DNA from: an uncultured Bacteroidales bacterium
Lineage (GTDB): Bacteria > Bacteroidota > Bacteroidia > Bacteroidales > P3
Direction of reading: 5' to 3'
DNA: 48,955 bases
Assembly (NCBI GenBank): GCA_905234665.1
Contig: CAJOIV010000027.1
Location: 1-48,955, forward strand
Positions 28,259 through 36,047 of the stretch are shown one piece after another. The stretch's first letter is position 1. Each line of letters begins with the position of its first letter. Under the pieces are notes generated by a model that saw nothing but the letters and a program-made list of their open reading frames with translations, was not told the DNA's origin and made no database searches. Made by a program: the position numbers and the translations under genes.

Positions 28259-29134
28259 TTATTGTACGGATGTCTTAAGTGCACTCGGTAATTCAACATA
28301 TGTCTTTAGGACACGGTCCCACTGCTTATAGCATTCGTCATCATTACAGTCTTTTCTTGTAGTATATTCTGACGCAAGGTATATCGAGAATTCCTTTTTA
28401 TTGCCGGGATTCCTCTTGATTTCAAGACGGGAACGCACCTTGATTCTATTGAATGTCTTGGTTACCCAAGTGGATTTTGCCCAACCAGCTCCTTTATCAT
28501 TAACGGTAAAGTCCCCAAAATAGTCCGAGGCATACCGAATCAAAGTATACCATATCTCGTCATCATCTTTATTGCTCGTCGCCGAAAAACGTATGTTTTT
28601 GTTTGCAATATCAGAAGCAGGTGCGGACGCGGTCCAAGCATCGTCCTCAACCAAATCAACCTTTACAATGTCAGGGGAACTATCACCGTCAATCCTGACA
28701 GTGGTTGAGAAATACCCCTGTCGAGAAACCTCCGCCAATTGATAGTGTTGACGGTCCATCTCAAATGTAAATGAGCCGTGCCCGACAGTATTCCCATCAA
28801 TCTCGATGATGGCGTCTTCTGGAGTGGTTTTTATTGTGAAACTTCTTTCAATATACTTTGGGTCACGCTTTAAGCATACTTCTTTATAATTACCACCTCC
28901 CATACCTCTCATTGTAAAAGTTTCAGAGACATGCTTGGGTGCTGATACCGTAACCGTTTTCCACCCATTCCATTTCACCCGGAAAGAGGCATTCTGTTGT
29001 CCATAATAATCTCCGTCAACAGTAATCTTAGCTCCTGTCTCTGGACACTTGACTAAAACGGTTTTTGTCACACATGACGTGAGTAATACTGCTGACAATA
29101 AAACATAGGTTCCATTAATTATTGTTTTTTTCAT
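28259..29134 (-). CDS. PEGA-like lipoprotein
   Basis: 291 residues from the ATG at 29134 (another ATG lies two codons upstream). The lipoprotein signal is KKTIINGTYVLLSAVLLTSC, with the lipobox Cys near residue 21. Two PEGA-like segments follow: VKCPETGAKITVDGDYYGQQNASFRV...TVTVSAPKHVSET and FTIKTTPEDAIIEIDGNTVGHGSFTFEMDRQHYQLAEVSRQGY, the second nearly canonical. The C-terminal half (about 155-291) has no match I recognise. Such proteins sit in the outer or inner membrane facing the periplasm and are thought to bind other envelope components. The start is immediately downstream of the stop of a partial frame (29141-29143), as in an operon. Confidence 0.7.
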   Translation of the reverse strand: MKKTIINGTYVLLSAVLLTSCVTKTVLVKCPETGAKITVDGDYYGQQNASFRVKWNGWKTVTVSAPKHVSETFTMRGMGGGNYKEVCLKRDPKYIERSFTIKTTPEDAIIEIDGNTVGHGSFTFEMDRQHYQLAEVSRQGYFSTTVRIDGDSSPDIVKVDLVEDDAWTASAPASDIANKNIRFSATSNKDDDEIWYTLIRYASDYFGDFTVNDKGAGWAKSTWVTKTFNRIKVRSRLEIKRNPGNKKEFSIYLASEYTTRKDCNDDECYKQWDRVLKTYVELPSALKTSVQ

Positions 29135-29140
29135 AAACAT

Positions 29141-29386
29141 TTAGACTTTTTCTTTTGACCTCCATTTGTCAACGGCTGTAAGGTACACCGTTGTGCCGAT
29201 ATCAACAGAATGCACATAAAAAGAGCGTGGCACTTCTTCGCTTTCATTGGAATCTTTGAGGTCTTGGACTACCTGATACTTCCCAAATACAACGTATAAA
29301 GCCCACGCCATTGGCGGGAGCGTCGTTGCTTTATACTTGGAAGTATCATTTGAAAGTGTCCAAGTTTCAAAGATTCCAGTGTTAAG
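29141..29386 (-). pseudogene. Fragment of a protein-coding gene, N-terminus missing
   Basis: On the minus strand, about 80 codons are open from just after a TAG near 29394 down to the TAA at 29141. The protein-like reading is WTLSND...KATTLPPMAWALYVVFGKYQVV...SFYVHSVDIGTTVYLTAVDKWRS. Only one ATG (29311) lies inside, giving 56 residues. The TAA is directly followed by the ATG of the PEGA-like lipoprotein. It reads like the C-terminal end of a gene that lost its start. No family recognised. Confidence 0.4.
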
Positions 29387-29485
29387 CTACTTCGCTTTTT
29401 CTTATTCTATGATGTGCATACTATTCTATGCGATATGCTTCATTGGCAATGTGTTTCGTTAATATTTCCGTTCATTAATCAACTG

Positions 29486-29493
29486 CAAATATA
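29486..29493 (-). promoter_or_regulatory. -7 box upstream of the fragment/lipoprotein pair
   Basis: TATATTTG on the minus strand, with no clear -33 element at the right distance. It would start transcription near 29479 and read through the fragment into the lipoprotein gene. Confidence 0.45.
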
Positions 29494-29508
29494 CTAATAA
29501 TATTTCAA

Positions 29509-30360
29509 TTATCCGTCAATTTTTTTTTCTTGTGCCGGGGGCAGGTAGTCGGAGGCTTTGGAGGGGGAGATGACGGAGTGGCCGACGCGTTGTTCGAGTT
29601 GTTTGCGGGCGTCGCCGGCTATCTGGCCGCCTTGGCGGGCTGCCTCGGCGGTCTCGTGGAAGCCCTGCGGGTTTTGCGACTTGCTGATTTCGGTTGCGGA
29701 GGCCTCGGCCAGGGTGTTCAACGCGAGCTCGATGTTGGTCATGTTGTCGCGCAGGCTCTCATTCTTCAGACCCTTGAAGTGTTTGTATTGCCGCGTGGTC
29801 TTGCCACTCCAGCCACGTGTGATGATGTCGGTCAGCGAAGCATATTGCGTCTGTTCCGTTACCCCGGCACGGTTCCATTCGTCGGTCAACTCCTTGCGCA
29901 CCTCGATGCTGCGGAGGCGTTGGTTTATCCACTTGTCGGAATAGCCCAGGCGGCGGTAGTCGGCATAGGCTTGGTCAAAGTTCAGCTCGGGATCCTGCAT
30001 CTGGTCCAGCCGCCGGGCGGCGACCTCGGCCATCCACTGCTTGAAGGATTCCGCCTTGCGTGAGGGAATGGACTGTATCAGGCGGAAAAGCTGTTCGGTA
30101 TCAACCACATCCGTCAGACGCATCTTGCCGTCGGCGGCTTGTAATTTCAACTGGTGACAATTTGTCACCGTTTCATTTCCTTCCTCTTTTAATCGCTGCT
30201 TCAGCTTGTTCCAATACTTGCGGGCAGTCAAGTATTCAACACTTTCAGTTAATACCGCAACGACGTCGACAATAGAGAAGTACCACTTCTCTTCCTCGTC
30301 GTCCCAGACGGTGCGCACTTTCTTTTCCTCAAATATCTGTATTGCGTTTTTCTGTGTCAT
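29509..30360 (-). CDS. Bro-N domain protein (phage antirepressor-like)
   Basis: 283 residues from the ATG at 30360, where the Bro-N domain begins. Residues about 1-115 carry the Bro-N pattern: IQIFEEKKVRTVWDDEEEKWYFSIVDVVAVLTES...YWNKLKQRL...KMRLTDVVDTEQLFRLIQSIPSRKAESFKQWMAEVA. This domain is a DNA-binding module common in phage antirepressors and mobile elements. The rest is a helical region (YADYRRLGYSDKWINQRLRSIEVRKELTDEWNRAGV...) known in Bacteroides Bro-N proteins. Signs of a mobile element nearby are weak (no integrase), so it is likely a stray gene carried in this accessory region. It ends in an AT-rich tract. Confidence 0.8.
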   Translation of the reverse strand: MTQKNAIQIFEEKKVRTVWDDEEEKWYFSIVDVVAVLTESVEYLTARKYWNKLKQRLKEEGNETVTNCHQLKLQAADGKMRLTDVVDTEQLFRLIQSIPSRKAESFKQWMAEVAARRLDQMQDPELNFDQAYADYRRLGYSDKWINQRLRSIEVRKELTDEWNRAGVTEQTQYASLTDIITRGWSGKTTRQYKHFKGLKNESLRDNMTNIELALNTLAEASATEISKSQNPQGFHETAEAARQGGQIAGDARKQLEQRVGHSVISPSKASDYLPPAQEKKIDG

Positions 30361-30371
30361 GAGTATGCAGG

Positions 30372-31001
30372 TTAATCCATTTTGACGAAGTCGGACTTGC
30401 CGTGCTTGCACCAGGGGCAGATGAAGTCGTCGGGTAGGTCGTCGCCTTCGTAGACGTAGCCGCAGGTTTGGCAGACCCAGCGAGTCTTGCCTTCGCCGGA
30501 GGCGGCGGGGGCGGCGGGCTTGGGCTTGATGTTGCGGTGGTAGTAGTCGTAGGTGAGGGAGGGGTCGTTGTTCAGCAGGACCGACTCGGTGATTTCGGCA
30601 ATGAAGAGGGTGTGGGTGCCGAGGTCAACGGTCTGGTTGACCTTGCCGCTGAGGTAGGCGTTGGTGTAACGCGGCACGTAAAGGAGCCCGTTGCCGGCGC
30701 GCATCTCCACCTCGCAGTCCGCGAACTTGTTGACGTCCTTGCCGCTCTGGAAGCCGAAATGCTGGATGACACTCATGGGGGTGTGCTCCGTGAGCAGAGA
30801 GAGGTTGAAGAGACCCGTGCGGGCAATCATGCCGTGGGTGTAGTTCTCCTTGTTGACGGAGACGAGCATCTGCTGCGGCGTGTCCGTCAACTGGGGTGCG
30901 ACATTGATGATGCAGCCGTTGTCCTTGTCGCCCTCGCGGGCGGTGAGGACATAGAGGCCGTAGGTGAGTTTGAACAGGGCGTTCTGGTTGTGCGTATTCA
31001 T
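30372..31001 (-). CDS. Flavin reductase-rubredoxin fusion (high-molecular-weight rubredoxin type)
   Basis: 209 residues. I chose the ATG at 31001 (MNTHNQNALFKLTYGLYVLTA), where the flavin-reductase domain starts; it spans about 1-150 and binds FMN (PQLTDTPQQMLVSVNKENYTHGMI and GKVNQTVDLGTHTLFIAEI are recognisable). After a Pro/Ala-rich linker (KPKPAAPAASGEG) a rubredoxin domain occupies about 163-209, with two CxxC pairs (WVCQTCGYVYEGDDLPDDFICPWCKHG). This fusion transfers electrons from NAD(P)H to flavodiiron proteins for O2 or NO reduction. The flavodiiron gene lies immediately upstream (10-base gap), supporting that pairing. Confidence 0.9.
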   Translation of the reverse strand: MNTHNQNALFKLTYGLYVLTAREGDKDNGCIINVAPQLTDTPQQMLVSVNKENYTHGMIARTGLFNLSLLTEHTPMSVIQHFGFQSGKDVNKFADCEVEMRAGNGLLYVPRYTNAYLSGKVNQTVDLGTHTLFIAEITESVLLNNDPSLTYDYYHRNIKPKPAAPAASGEGKTRWVCQTCGYVYEGDDLPDDFICPWCKHGKSDFVKMD

Positions 31002-31011
31002 ATCGGTTGGA

Positions 31012-32228
31012 TTATTGTTCGTTATGTAAGTTAGCAATGATGAGGTTGGCCAGGAACTCCAGGTCTTCCACCTGGGTCTCCTTCATGGCCGACTTGAGCG
31101 AGAGGTCCTCGCCGAGGATGGTGATGTTCTTCATCTCCTCGAGGAGGGTGCGCATGGCCTTGCCGCTCTGGGCGGCCCAGGTGCCGTTCTCGATGATGGC
31201 CACGGTGCGGTTCTGCCAGTTGTGGGCCTTGAGGTCGTGCAGGAGGTTCTCGATGGGGGTGAAGATGCCGGCGTTGTAGGTGGAGGAGGCCAGCACGATA
31301 TGGCTGTAGCGGAAGCACTCGGCCACGAGCTGGCTGGCGTCGGTGTGGCTGGCGTCATACATGGCGATGCCCTTCACGCCGCGGTCGGCCAAGGCGGCGG
31401 CCATCTTCTCGGCGGCCGAGGCGGTGTGTCCGTAGATGCTGCCGTAGATGACGAGCACGCCCTCTTCCTCGGGGCGGTAGCTGCTCCAGGTGTCGTGCTT
31501 GCCGATGAAATAGGCCAGGTCCTGCCTCCAGATGGGGCCATGCAGCGGGCATATCATCCCGATGGGCAGGCCCGCGGCCTTCTTCAGCACGTTCTGCACC
31601 TGCACGCCGTATTTGCCCACGATGTTGATGTAGTAGCGGCGGGCGTCGTCGAGCCAGTCGCGGTCGAAGTTCACCTCGTCGGCGAAGATGTTGCCGTTGA
31701 GGGCGCCGAAGCGCCGAAGGTGCCGAAGGCATCGGCCGAGAAGAGGGTCTTGTCCGCGATGTCGTAAGTCATCATCACCTCAGGCCAGTGGACCATCGGG
31801 GCCATGACGAAGGTCAGGCTGTGGCGACCCGTGGAGAGTTTGTCGCCTTCCTTGACGGCCTGCAGCCTCTCGGGCTTGGCGCCTATGAACTGCTCCATCA
31901 TCTGGGCGGCCTTGGCGGTGGTCACCACGGTGACTTCGGGATAGCGGAGGAGGAGGTCGGCGATGAGTGCCGCGTGGTCGGGCTCCATGTGGTTTACCAC
32001 GAGGTAGTCGAGCCGGCGGCCGTCGAGGGCGGCGGCCACATTCTCAAAATACTGCTCGCGCACGGCGCTATCGGCGGTGTCCATCAGCACCGTCTTCTCG
32101 TCGCGCAGGAGATAGCTGTTGTAGGAGACCCCGCGGGGGACGGGATAGACATTCTCGAAGAGGGCCAGGCGGCGGTCGCTGGCTCCTACATAGTAAAGGT
32201 CGTTGTTGATTTTGCGTATGTTCTGCAT
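31012..32228 (-). pseudogene. Flavodiiron protein (A-type flavoprotein) broken by an 8-bp tandem duplication
   Basis: The N-terminal frame (from the ATG at 32228) encodes the metallo-beta-lactamase-like diiron domain, with ligands His80, Glu82, Asp84, His85 in HMEPDHAALI, the later VHWPEVM His, and the Asp of LFSADAFG. It then runs into a stop at 31671. The remainder, in another frame from about 31702 to 31012, encodes NFDRDWLDDARRYY and a flavodoxin domain (VIYGSIYGHTASAAEKMAAAL). The break is an exact tandem copy of GCGCCGAA (31703-31710, 31711-31718, plus strand). Removing one copy restores FGTFGALNGNIFADE and a protein of about 400 residues. FDPs reduce O2 or NO to water or N2O in the cytosol using rubredoxin, here encoded next door. 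A -7 box lies upstream at 32321-32328. Confidence 0.85.
31703..31718. repeat. 8-bp tandem duplication in the flavodiiron gene
   Basis: Two adjacent identical 8-bp units, with a related TGCCGAAGG unit just after. The extra eight bases shift the frame and split the gene. This is a classic product of replication slippage. Confidence 0.85.
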
Positions 32229-32320
32229 AGCGGATATGTTATTGTTTGTTTATTTTTGCATCTTAGAACCAGACGGTTAAGCCTGTCCAAGGACAATCAT
32301 TCCCCTGGATTCGTCCATTG

Positions 32321-32328
32321 CAAAGATA
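32321..32328 (-). promoter_or_regulatory. -7 box upstream of the flavodiiron gene
   Basis: TATCTTTG on the minus strand, about 93 bases before the ATG at 32228. No clear -33 TTTG is seen. Confidence 0.55.
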
Positions 32329-32439
32329 CGATTTTTTTCCATACCTGAGGGATTTTTTTTCGCGAAATCGCGCCGCAGCGATCCTTCTGTGTGTATCGGT
32401 CGAGTGTCACTCCACCGCGCTCTCGGGGCGGCTTCGGAG

Positions 32440-32552
32440 CGGGCTGTGTTGTTCGCCGTTTTATCGCCGATTGTTCTTCGATTGTTCTTCGTTTTGAAAA
32501 CGGAGAACAATCGAAGAAGAAACGAAGAACAATCGAAGAACAACACAGCCCG
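32440..32552. repeat. Large inverted repeat with internal ATTGTTCTTCG direct repeats
   Basis: The outer arms, 32440-32454 and 32538-32552, are a perfect 15-bp inverted repeat. The inner arms, 32479-32495 and 32497-32513, are 17 bp with one wobble. Between them lie four related CGATTGTTCTTCG / CGAAGAACAATCG units. The whole 113-bp element can fold into one long hairpin on either strand. It fills the middle of the 32229-32705 gap between the divergent flavodiiron and adaptor genes; the remainder of that gap holds only the two -7 boxes. Confidence 0.75.
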
Positions 32553-32647
32553 CGGCAAACCTGCCACGACACCACGGCGAAATTGCAGCAAGGGATCAAA
32601 AATATCGTTTATCGATAAAATAATATCAGTATACAGAAAAAAGTGTG

Positions 32648-32655
32648 TATCTTTG
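32648..32655 (+). promoter_or_regulatory. -7 box for the efflux-adaptor remnant gene
   Basis: TATCTTTG, about 50 bases before the ATG at 32706. I see no matching -33 TTTG. Confidence 0.55.
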
Positions 32656-32705
32656 CAACCCATAATAGAGACTCTGACACGAAACGAAAAATCATCTTTA
32701 CGACT

Positions 32706-33536
32706 ATGAAACAGACTCTTTATCTACTCCTCGGCATTGCCCTGCTGGCCTCCTGTGCCGATAGAAACGGCGACGGGGAGGTTGGAAACACTTCTGAAAC
32801 GCCCACCATGCAGGGCGACACCATCACCGTGCCGCCCACTTGCGCCATACACGCCAAGCTGATGTGCGACACCGCCGGCGAGGAGCTCCACAGCATCACC
32901 CTGGCCACCACGGGCGTGGTGACGGCCATCCCAAACAGATACGCCGCCGTGGCGGCCCCCTTCCCCGGCAGGGTGGTGAAGACGATGGTCCAGATAGGAC
33001 AGACCGTGAGGGCCGGGAGCCCGCTGTTCGAACTCTCGTCGTCGGACTACTCGGAGGTGGTGAAGAACTATATCCAGAGCCGCACAGCCATGGAGACCGC
33101 CAAACGAACGCTGGACCGCACGCAGGACCTGTACAACAACAAGGTGGCCGCCGAGCGCGAGCTGGACGAGGCCAAGATGACCTACCAGCTGGCCCTCGAG
33201 GAATACCGCCATGCCGCCGCCGTGGGCAGGGAATACCAGATAGACCTGAGCACCGCCGAGGTGGGACAGCCCATGTCGGTGCGGTCGCCCATTGCGGGCA
33301 AGGTGCTGAGTAACGAACTTGTCGTCGGCGAATATATGAAAGAGGACGCCGAGGCCAAGGTGGTCGTGGCCGACCTGCTGGCCGCCCGCGCGGGTGTCAG
33401 CGTGGCCCATTCCGAACTGCAGGTGACGCGCCGCGAGCGCATGCCCGACATCGACCTGAGCCTTGGGGTGAGCCACAACTCGCAGGTGCTCAACGTGGAG
33501 GCCCCCGCGCCGCGGGGCTGTAACAGAATATTATAG
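32706..33536 (+). pseudogene. Chimeric remnant of a metal/RND efflux system (adaptor N-terminus fused to a TolC-like segment)
   Basis: 276 residues. A lipoprotein signal (KQTLYLLLGIALLASC, Cys17) leads into a periplasmic adaptor (HlyD/CusB type): lipoyl half YAAVAAPFPGRVVKTMVQIGQTVRAGSPLFEL, a hairpin with AAERELDEAKMTYQLALEEY, and the second half MSVRSPIAGKVLSNELVVGEYMKEDAEAKVVVADL. Where adaptors normally continue with SRVWV..., the frame switches near residue 224 (about nt 33378) into ARAGVSVAHSELQVTRRERMPDIDLSLGVSHN...EAPAP, which reads like an internal piece of a TolC/CusC-type outer-membrane channel. That piece is itself cut off by a stop at 33536, right beside hicA. The fusion fits a deletion that removed the adaptor end, the RND pump and the channel start. 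It cannot function as an efflux system. Confidence 0.7.
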
Positions 33537-33764
33537 GGATTCGAGAAGATTGATGAACTCCTCGCGCGTCAGGCCGAGGTCGCTGATGGTCTTTCTCACC
33601 ACCAGTTCGGAGACAGGGTCGACGTGAGTCTGGATAATGACCGTGCGATGCAGACCTTCGCGCACCCAGGCCTCATGTCCGCCTTTGGTTCTCATCTTGT
33701 GCAACCCGAGAGCCGTCAATGCCGCACGGAACTCTTTCAGTGTGATATTCGACAGCTTCTTCAT
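33531..33764 (-). CDS. hicA: HicA-family mRNA interferase toxin
   Basis: 77 residues, typical size. The double-stranded-RNA-binding-like fold with the catalytic His is visible: LGLHKMRTKGGHEAWVREG, with His30 in GGH. It cleaves mRNA in the cytosol unless bound by HicB. Its ATG overlaps the hicB stop by four bases. Its 3' end overlaps the end of the chimeric efflux remnant by six bases (convergent). Confidence 0.92.
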   Translation of the reverse strand: MKKLSNITLKEFRAALTALGLHKMRTKGGHEAWVREGLHRTVIIQTHVDPVSELVVRKTISDLGLTREEFINLLESL

Positions 33765-34138
33765 GCGAACGCAGCTATTCTGACAGGGGCGGAGATACGC
33801 TCATAGTTGGTGTTGCTCTGCATCAATTCGGAGAGTTGAGGCCGTCTCAGCTGGGTGCGGAACGATGGCGGGACAAGTCTCTTCTCACTCACCTTCCACC
33901 CGTGTTCCTTGAGGTCTTCCTCAAAGGTACCCATCTCCATGCAGGTCTCCACATGCAGTTGCATACACTCATAGAAGTTCTTCACCGCATCCTGAAAATC
34001 AGTGCCCGTCGTGGCAAGGTCGAGTGAGGGGCAATAGGCCGTCAGGTGGTCTGCCTCCCTAAAAATATACACGTCGACATTGAACCGAAACCTATCGTTG
34101 TCAATCTCAATCGTGTTGTTTCTGCGTCTGTTTTCCAT
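33761..34138 (-). CDS. hicB: HicB-family antitoxin
   Basis: 125 residues. The N-terminal partial RNase-H-like fold is recognisable (FRFNVDVYIFREADHLTAYCPSLDLATTGTDFQDAVKNFYECMQLHVETCMEMG). The C-terminal part (RTQLRRPQLSELMQSNTNYERISAPVRIAAF) is a likely DNA-binding tail used for autoregulation. It precedes hicA with a four-base overlap, the antitoxin-first order found in part of this family. A -7 box lies upstream at 34165-34172, divergent from lpxK. Confidence 0.88.
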   Translation of the reverse strand: MENRRRNNTIEIDNDRFRFNVDVYIFREADHLTAYCPSLDLATTGTDFQDAVKNFYECMQLHVETCMEMGTFEEDLKEHGWKVSEKRLVPPSFRTQLRRPQLSELMQSNTNYERISAPVRIAAFA

Positions 34139-34164
34139 TCCTAATCAATAGCTGTTTTCGACTG

Positions 34165-34172
34165 CAAAGATA
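34165..34172 (-). promoter_or_regulatory. -7 box for hicBA
   Basis: TATCTTTG on the minus strand, 27 bases before the hicB ATG. The -33 position lacks a clear TTTG. It is back to back with the lpxK promoter. Confidence 0.55.
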
Positions 34173-34202
34173 CAACAAAATCCCGAAACGAAGAAAATAT
34201 TT

Positions 34203-34233
34203 TTTGCAGAATGGAAAAGAATGTGTACTTTTG
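34203..34233 (+). promoter_or_regulatory. Bacteroidetes-type promoter for lpxK-cutC
   Basis: TTTG (34203-34206) and TACTTTTG (34226-34233) are separated by exactly 19 bases. Transcription should start near 34240, about 15 bases before the lpxK ATG at 34255; this rules out longer starts for lpxK. Confidence 0.85.
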
Positions 34234-34254
34234 CAGCGCAAAAGTATCATTGTT

Positions 34255-35355
34255 ATGTCGTTCAGAAAGACCGTTTCTTGGATTTTTTTCCCCTTCACGA
34301 TATGGTACGGGGTGGGGGTATGGTTCCGCAACCGGCTCTTTGACATGGGGCTGAAGAAACAAACCGCGCCAAGCGTCACAACCATCGGCGTGGGCAACCT
34401 CTGCGCCGGAGGCGCCGGCAAGACCCCCCATGTGGAGTACCTCCTGCAAATGCTCTCGGAGCAGTATGGCACCGCCCTGCTGAGTCGCGGCTACGGCCGT
34501 AAGAGCCGCGGGTTCCTGACGGACGACGGCAGCCACAACGCCACCACCCTGGGCGACGAGCCCGCCATGGTGGCGCGGAAGTTTCCCAAGGTGCAGGTGG
34601 CCGTCTGCGAGAAGCGCTTGGAGGGCATCGACCGCCTCATGGCACAGGAGAACCCGCCGCAGCTGGTGGTCATGGACGACACCTTCCAGCACCGCTACGT
34701 GAAGCCGACGGTCAACATCCTGCTCACCGAATACGGCAAGCCTTTCTACAACGACCATGTGATGCCTTTCGGCGACCTGCGCGAGGGGCGCCACGCCCGC
34801 TACCGCGCCAACATCGTGGTGGTCACCAAGTCGCCCGAGACGCTTAACCCCATCGACCGCCACAACATCACCAACAGCCTGAAGCTGATGCCCTACCAGA
34901 AGGTCTTCTTCAGCTATATGCACTACGCCGACCTCGTACCCCTGGGCGGCGGGAAGCCCCTGACGCTCACCGCCAAGCACAAGGTGCTGCTCGTCACGGG
35001 CATCGCCCATCCTGAGCCCCTGCTGGCACACCTCAGGAAGAGCTGCGAGGTGACGCACCTCGCCTATGGCGACCACCATCGCTTCAGCGCTTCCGACATC
35101 CGGCGCATCCGCAAGGCATACGAGCAGATGGGCGGCACGGAGGCCGTCGTCGTCACCACCGAGAAAGATGCCGCACGCCTCTACCCCTTCCTGGAGAAGG
35201 GAGACCTGGAAGGACTGCCCATCTATTGCCAGCCCATCGAGGTGCGGATGCACCAGAACAAGGAGTACAACTTCGACCAAAGCATCCAGAGCATCGTGGG
35301 CGAGAACATCCTGTTCCAGCACAAGATGCGGACCACCACATTCCAGTCGTTATGA
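34255..35355 (+). CDS. lpxK: Tetraacyldisaccharide 4'-kinase
   Basis: 366 residues; the start was set by the promoter position. The Walker A loop GNLCAGGAGKTP lies at residues about 48-58, and the acidic VVMDDTFQHR, LLTEYGKP and VTTEKDAARL motifs follow in family order. The inner-membrane-associated enzyme phosphorylates the 4'-position of the lipid A disaccharide precursor with ATP, so this organism makes lipopolysaccharide. The hydrophobic N-terminus (WIFFPFTIWYGVGVWF) anchors it to the membrane. Its stop overlaps the cutC start (ATGA), suggesting co-translation. Confidence 0.95.
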   Translation: MSFRKTVSWIFFPFTIWYGVGVWFRNRLFDMGLKKQTAPSVTTIGVGNLCAGGAGKTPHVEYLLQMLSEQYGTALLSRGYGRKSRGFLTDDGSHNATTLGDEPAMVARKFPKVQVAVCEKRLEGIDRLMAQENPPQLVVMDDTFQHRYVKPTVNILLTEYGKPFYNDHVMPFGDLREGRHARYRANIVVVTKSPETLNPIDRHNITNSLKLMPYQKVFFSYMHYADLVPLGGGKPLTLTAKHKVLLVTGIAHPEPLLAHLRKSCEVTHLAYGDHHRFSASDIRRIRKAYEQMGGTEAVVVTTEKDAARLYPFLEKGDLEGLPIYCQPIEVRMHQNKEYNFDQSIQSIVGENILFQHKMRTTTFQSL

Positions 35356-36047
35356 CCATAGAGATCTGCGCCAATTCCGTGGCCTCGGCGCGCAACGCCA
35401 AGGCGGGCGGTGCCTCGCGGGTGGAGCTGTGCCGCCGCCTCGATGTGGGCGGGCTCACCCCCTATCCCGAAGACCTCCTTGCCTGCGCCAAGATACCCGG
35501 CATCCGCACCCATGTGCTGATACGTCCCCGCGCGGGCGATTTCTGTTATACCCCCAAGGAATACAACCAGATCCGTCAGGACGTGATTCTGTGTGGTCGT
35601 GTCCGAGGGGTCCGTGCCGTGGTGGTGGGGTTCCTCACCCCCGACGGCTACATCGACGAGGAGCGCACGCGCGAGATAGTGCAACTCGCCGCCCCCATGG
35701 AAGTCACATTCCACCGCGCCTTCGACGAAATCAAGCAAGACCCAGCCGACGCCCTGGAAGCCATCATCCGTTGCGGATGCCACCGCCTCCTGACCTCAGG
35801 ATGTGCCCCCTCAGCCGAAGAGGGCATCCCCCTCCTGCGTTCCTTGGTCCAGCAAGCCCACGGCCGCATCCTCATCATGGCCGGCGCCGGCGTCACCCCC
35901 CACAACGCCACCCGCATCCTCGCCGATACCGCCGTTCCCGAAATCCACGCCTCCTGCAAACACACCCTCTCCGACGGCACCGTCGAAACGGATGCGGAGA
36001 TTGTCAGGGAGTTACTTGCGGCTTGCAACAACAAAGGGCTTCTTTAA
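35352..36047 (+). CDS. cutC: CutC family protein
   Basis: 231 residues, normal length. The TIM-barrel motifs are visible: IEICANSVASARNAKAGGASRVELC, THVLIRPRAGDFCYT, VTFHRAFDEI and LLTSGCAPSAEEGI. The C-terminal IMAGAGVTPHNATRIL...EIHASCKHTLSDG completes the barrel. The family was named for copper homeostasis, but direct evidence for a copper role is limited. The start overlaps the lpxK stop. The 3' end overlaps the end of the RelE-type toxin gene by four bases (convergent). Confidence 0.93.
   Translation: MTIEICANSVASARNAKAGGASRVELCRRLDVGGLTPYPEDLLACAKIPGIRTHVLIRPRAGDFCYTPKEYNQIRQDVILCGRVRGVRAVVVGFLTPDGYIDEERTREIVQLAAPMEVTFHRAFDEIKQDPADALEAIIRCGCHRLLTSGCAPSAEEGIPLLRSLVQQAHGRILIMAGAGVTPHNATRILADTAVPEIHASCKHTLSDGTVETDAEIVRELLAACNNKGLL

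Noticed and set aside
29509..30360. Prophage around the Bro-N gene
   Set aside because: No integrase, structural, lysis or packaging genes are nearby, and no attachment-site repeats are seen. The Bro-N gene alone does not support a prophage.
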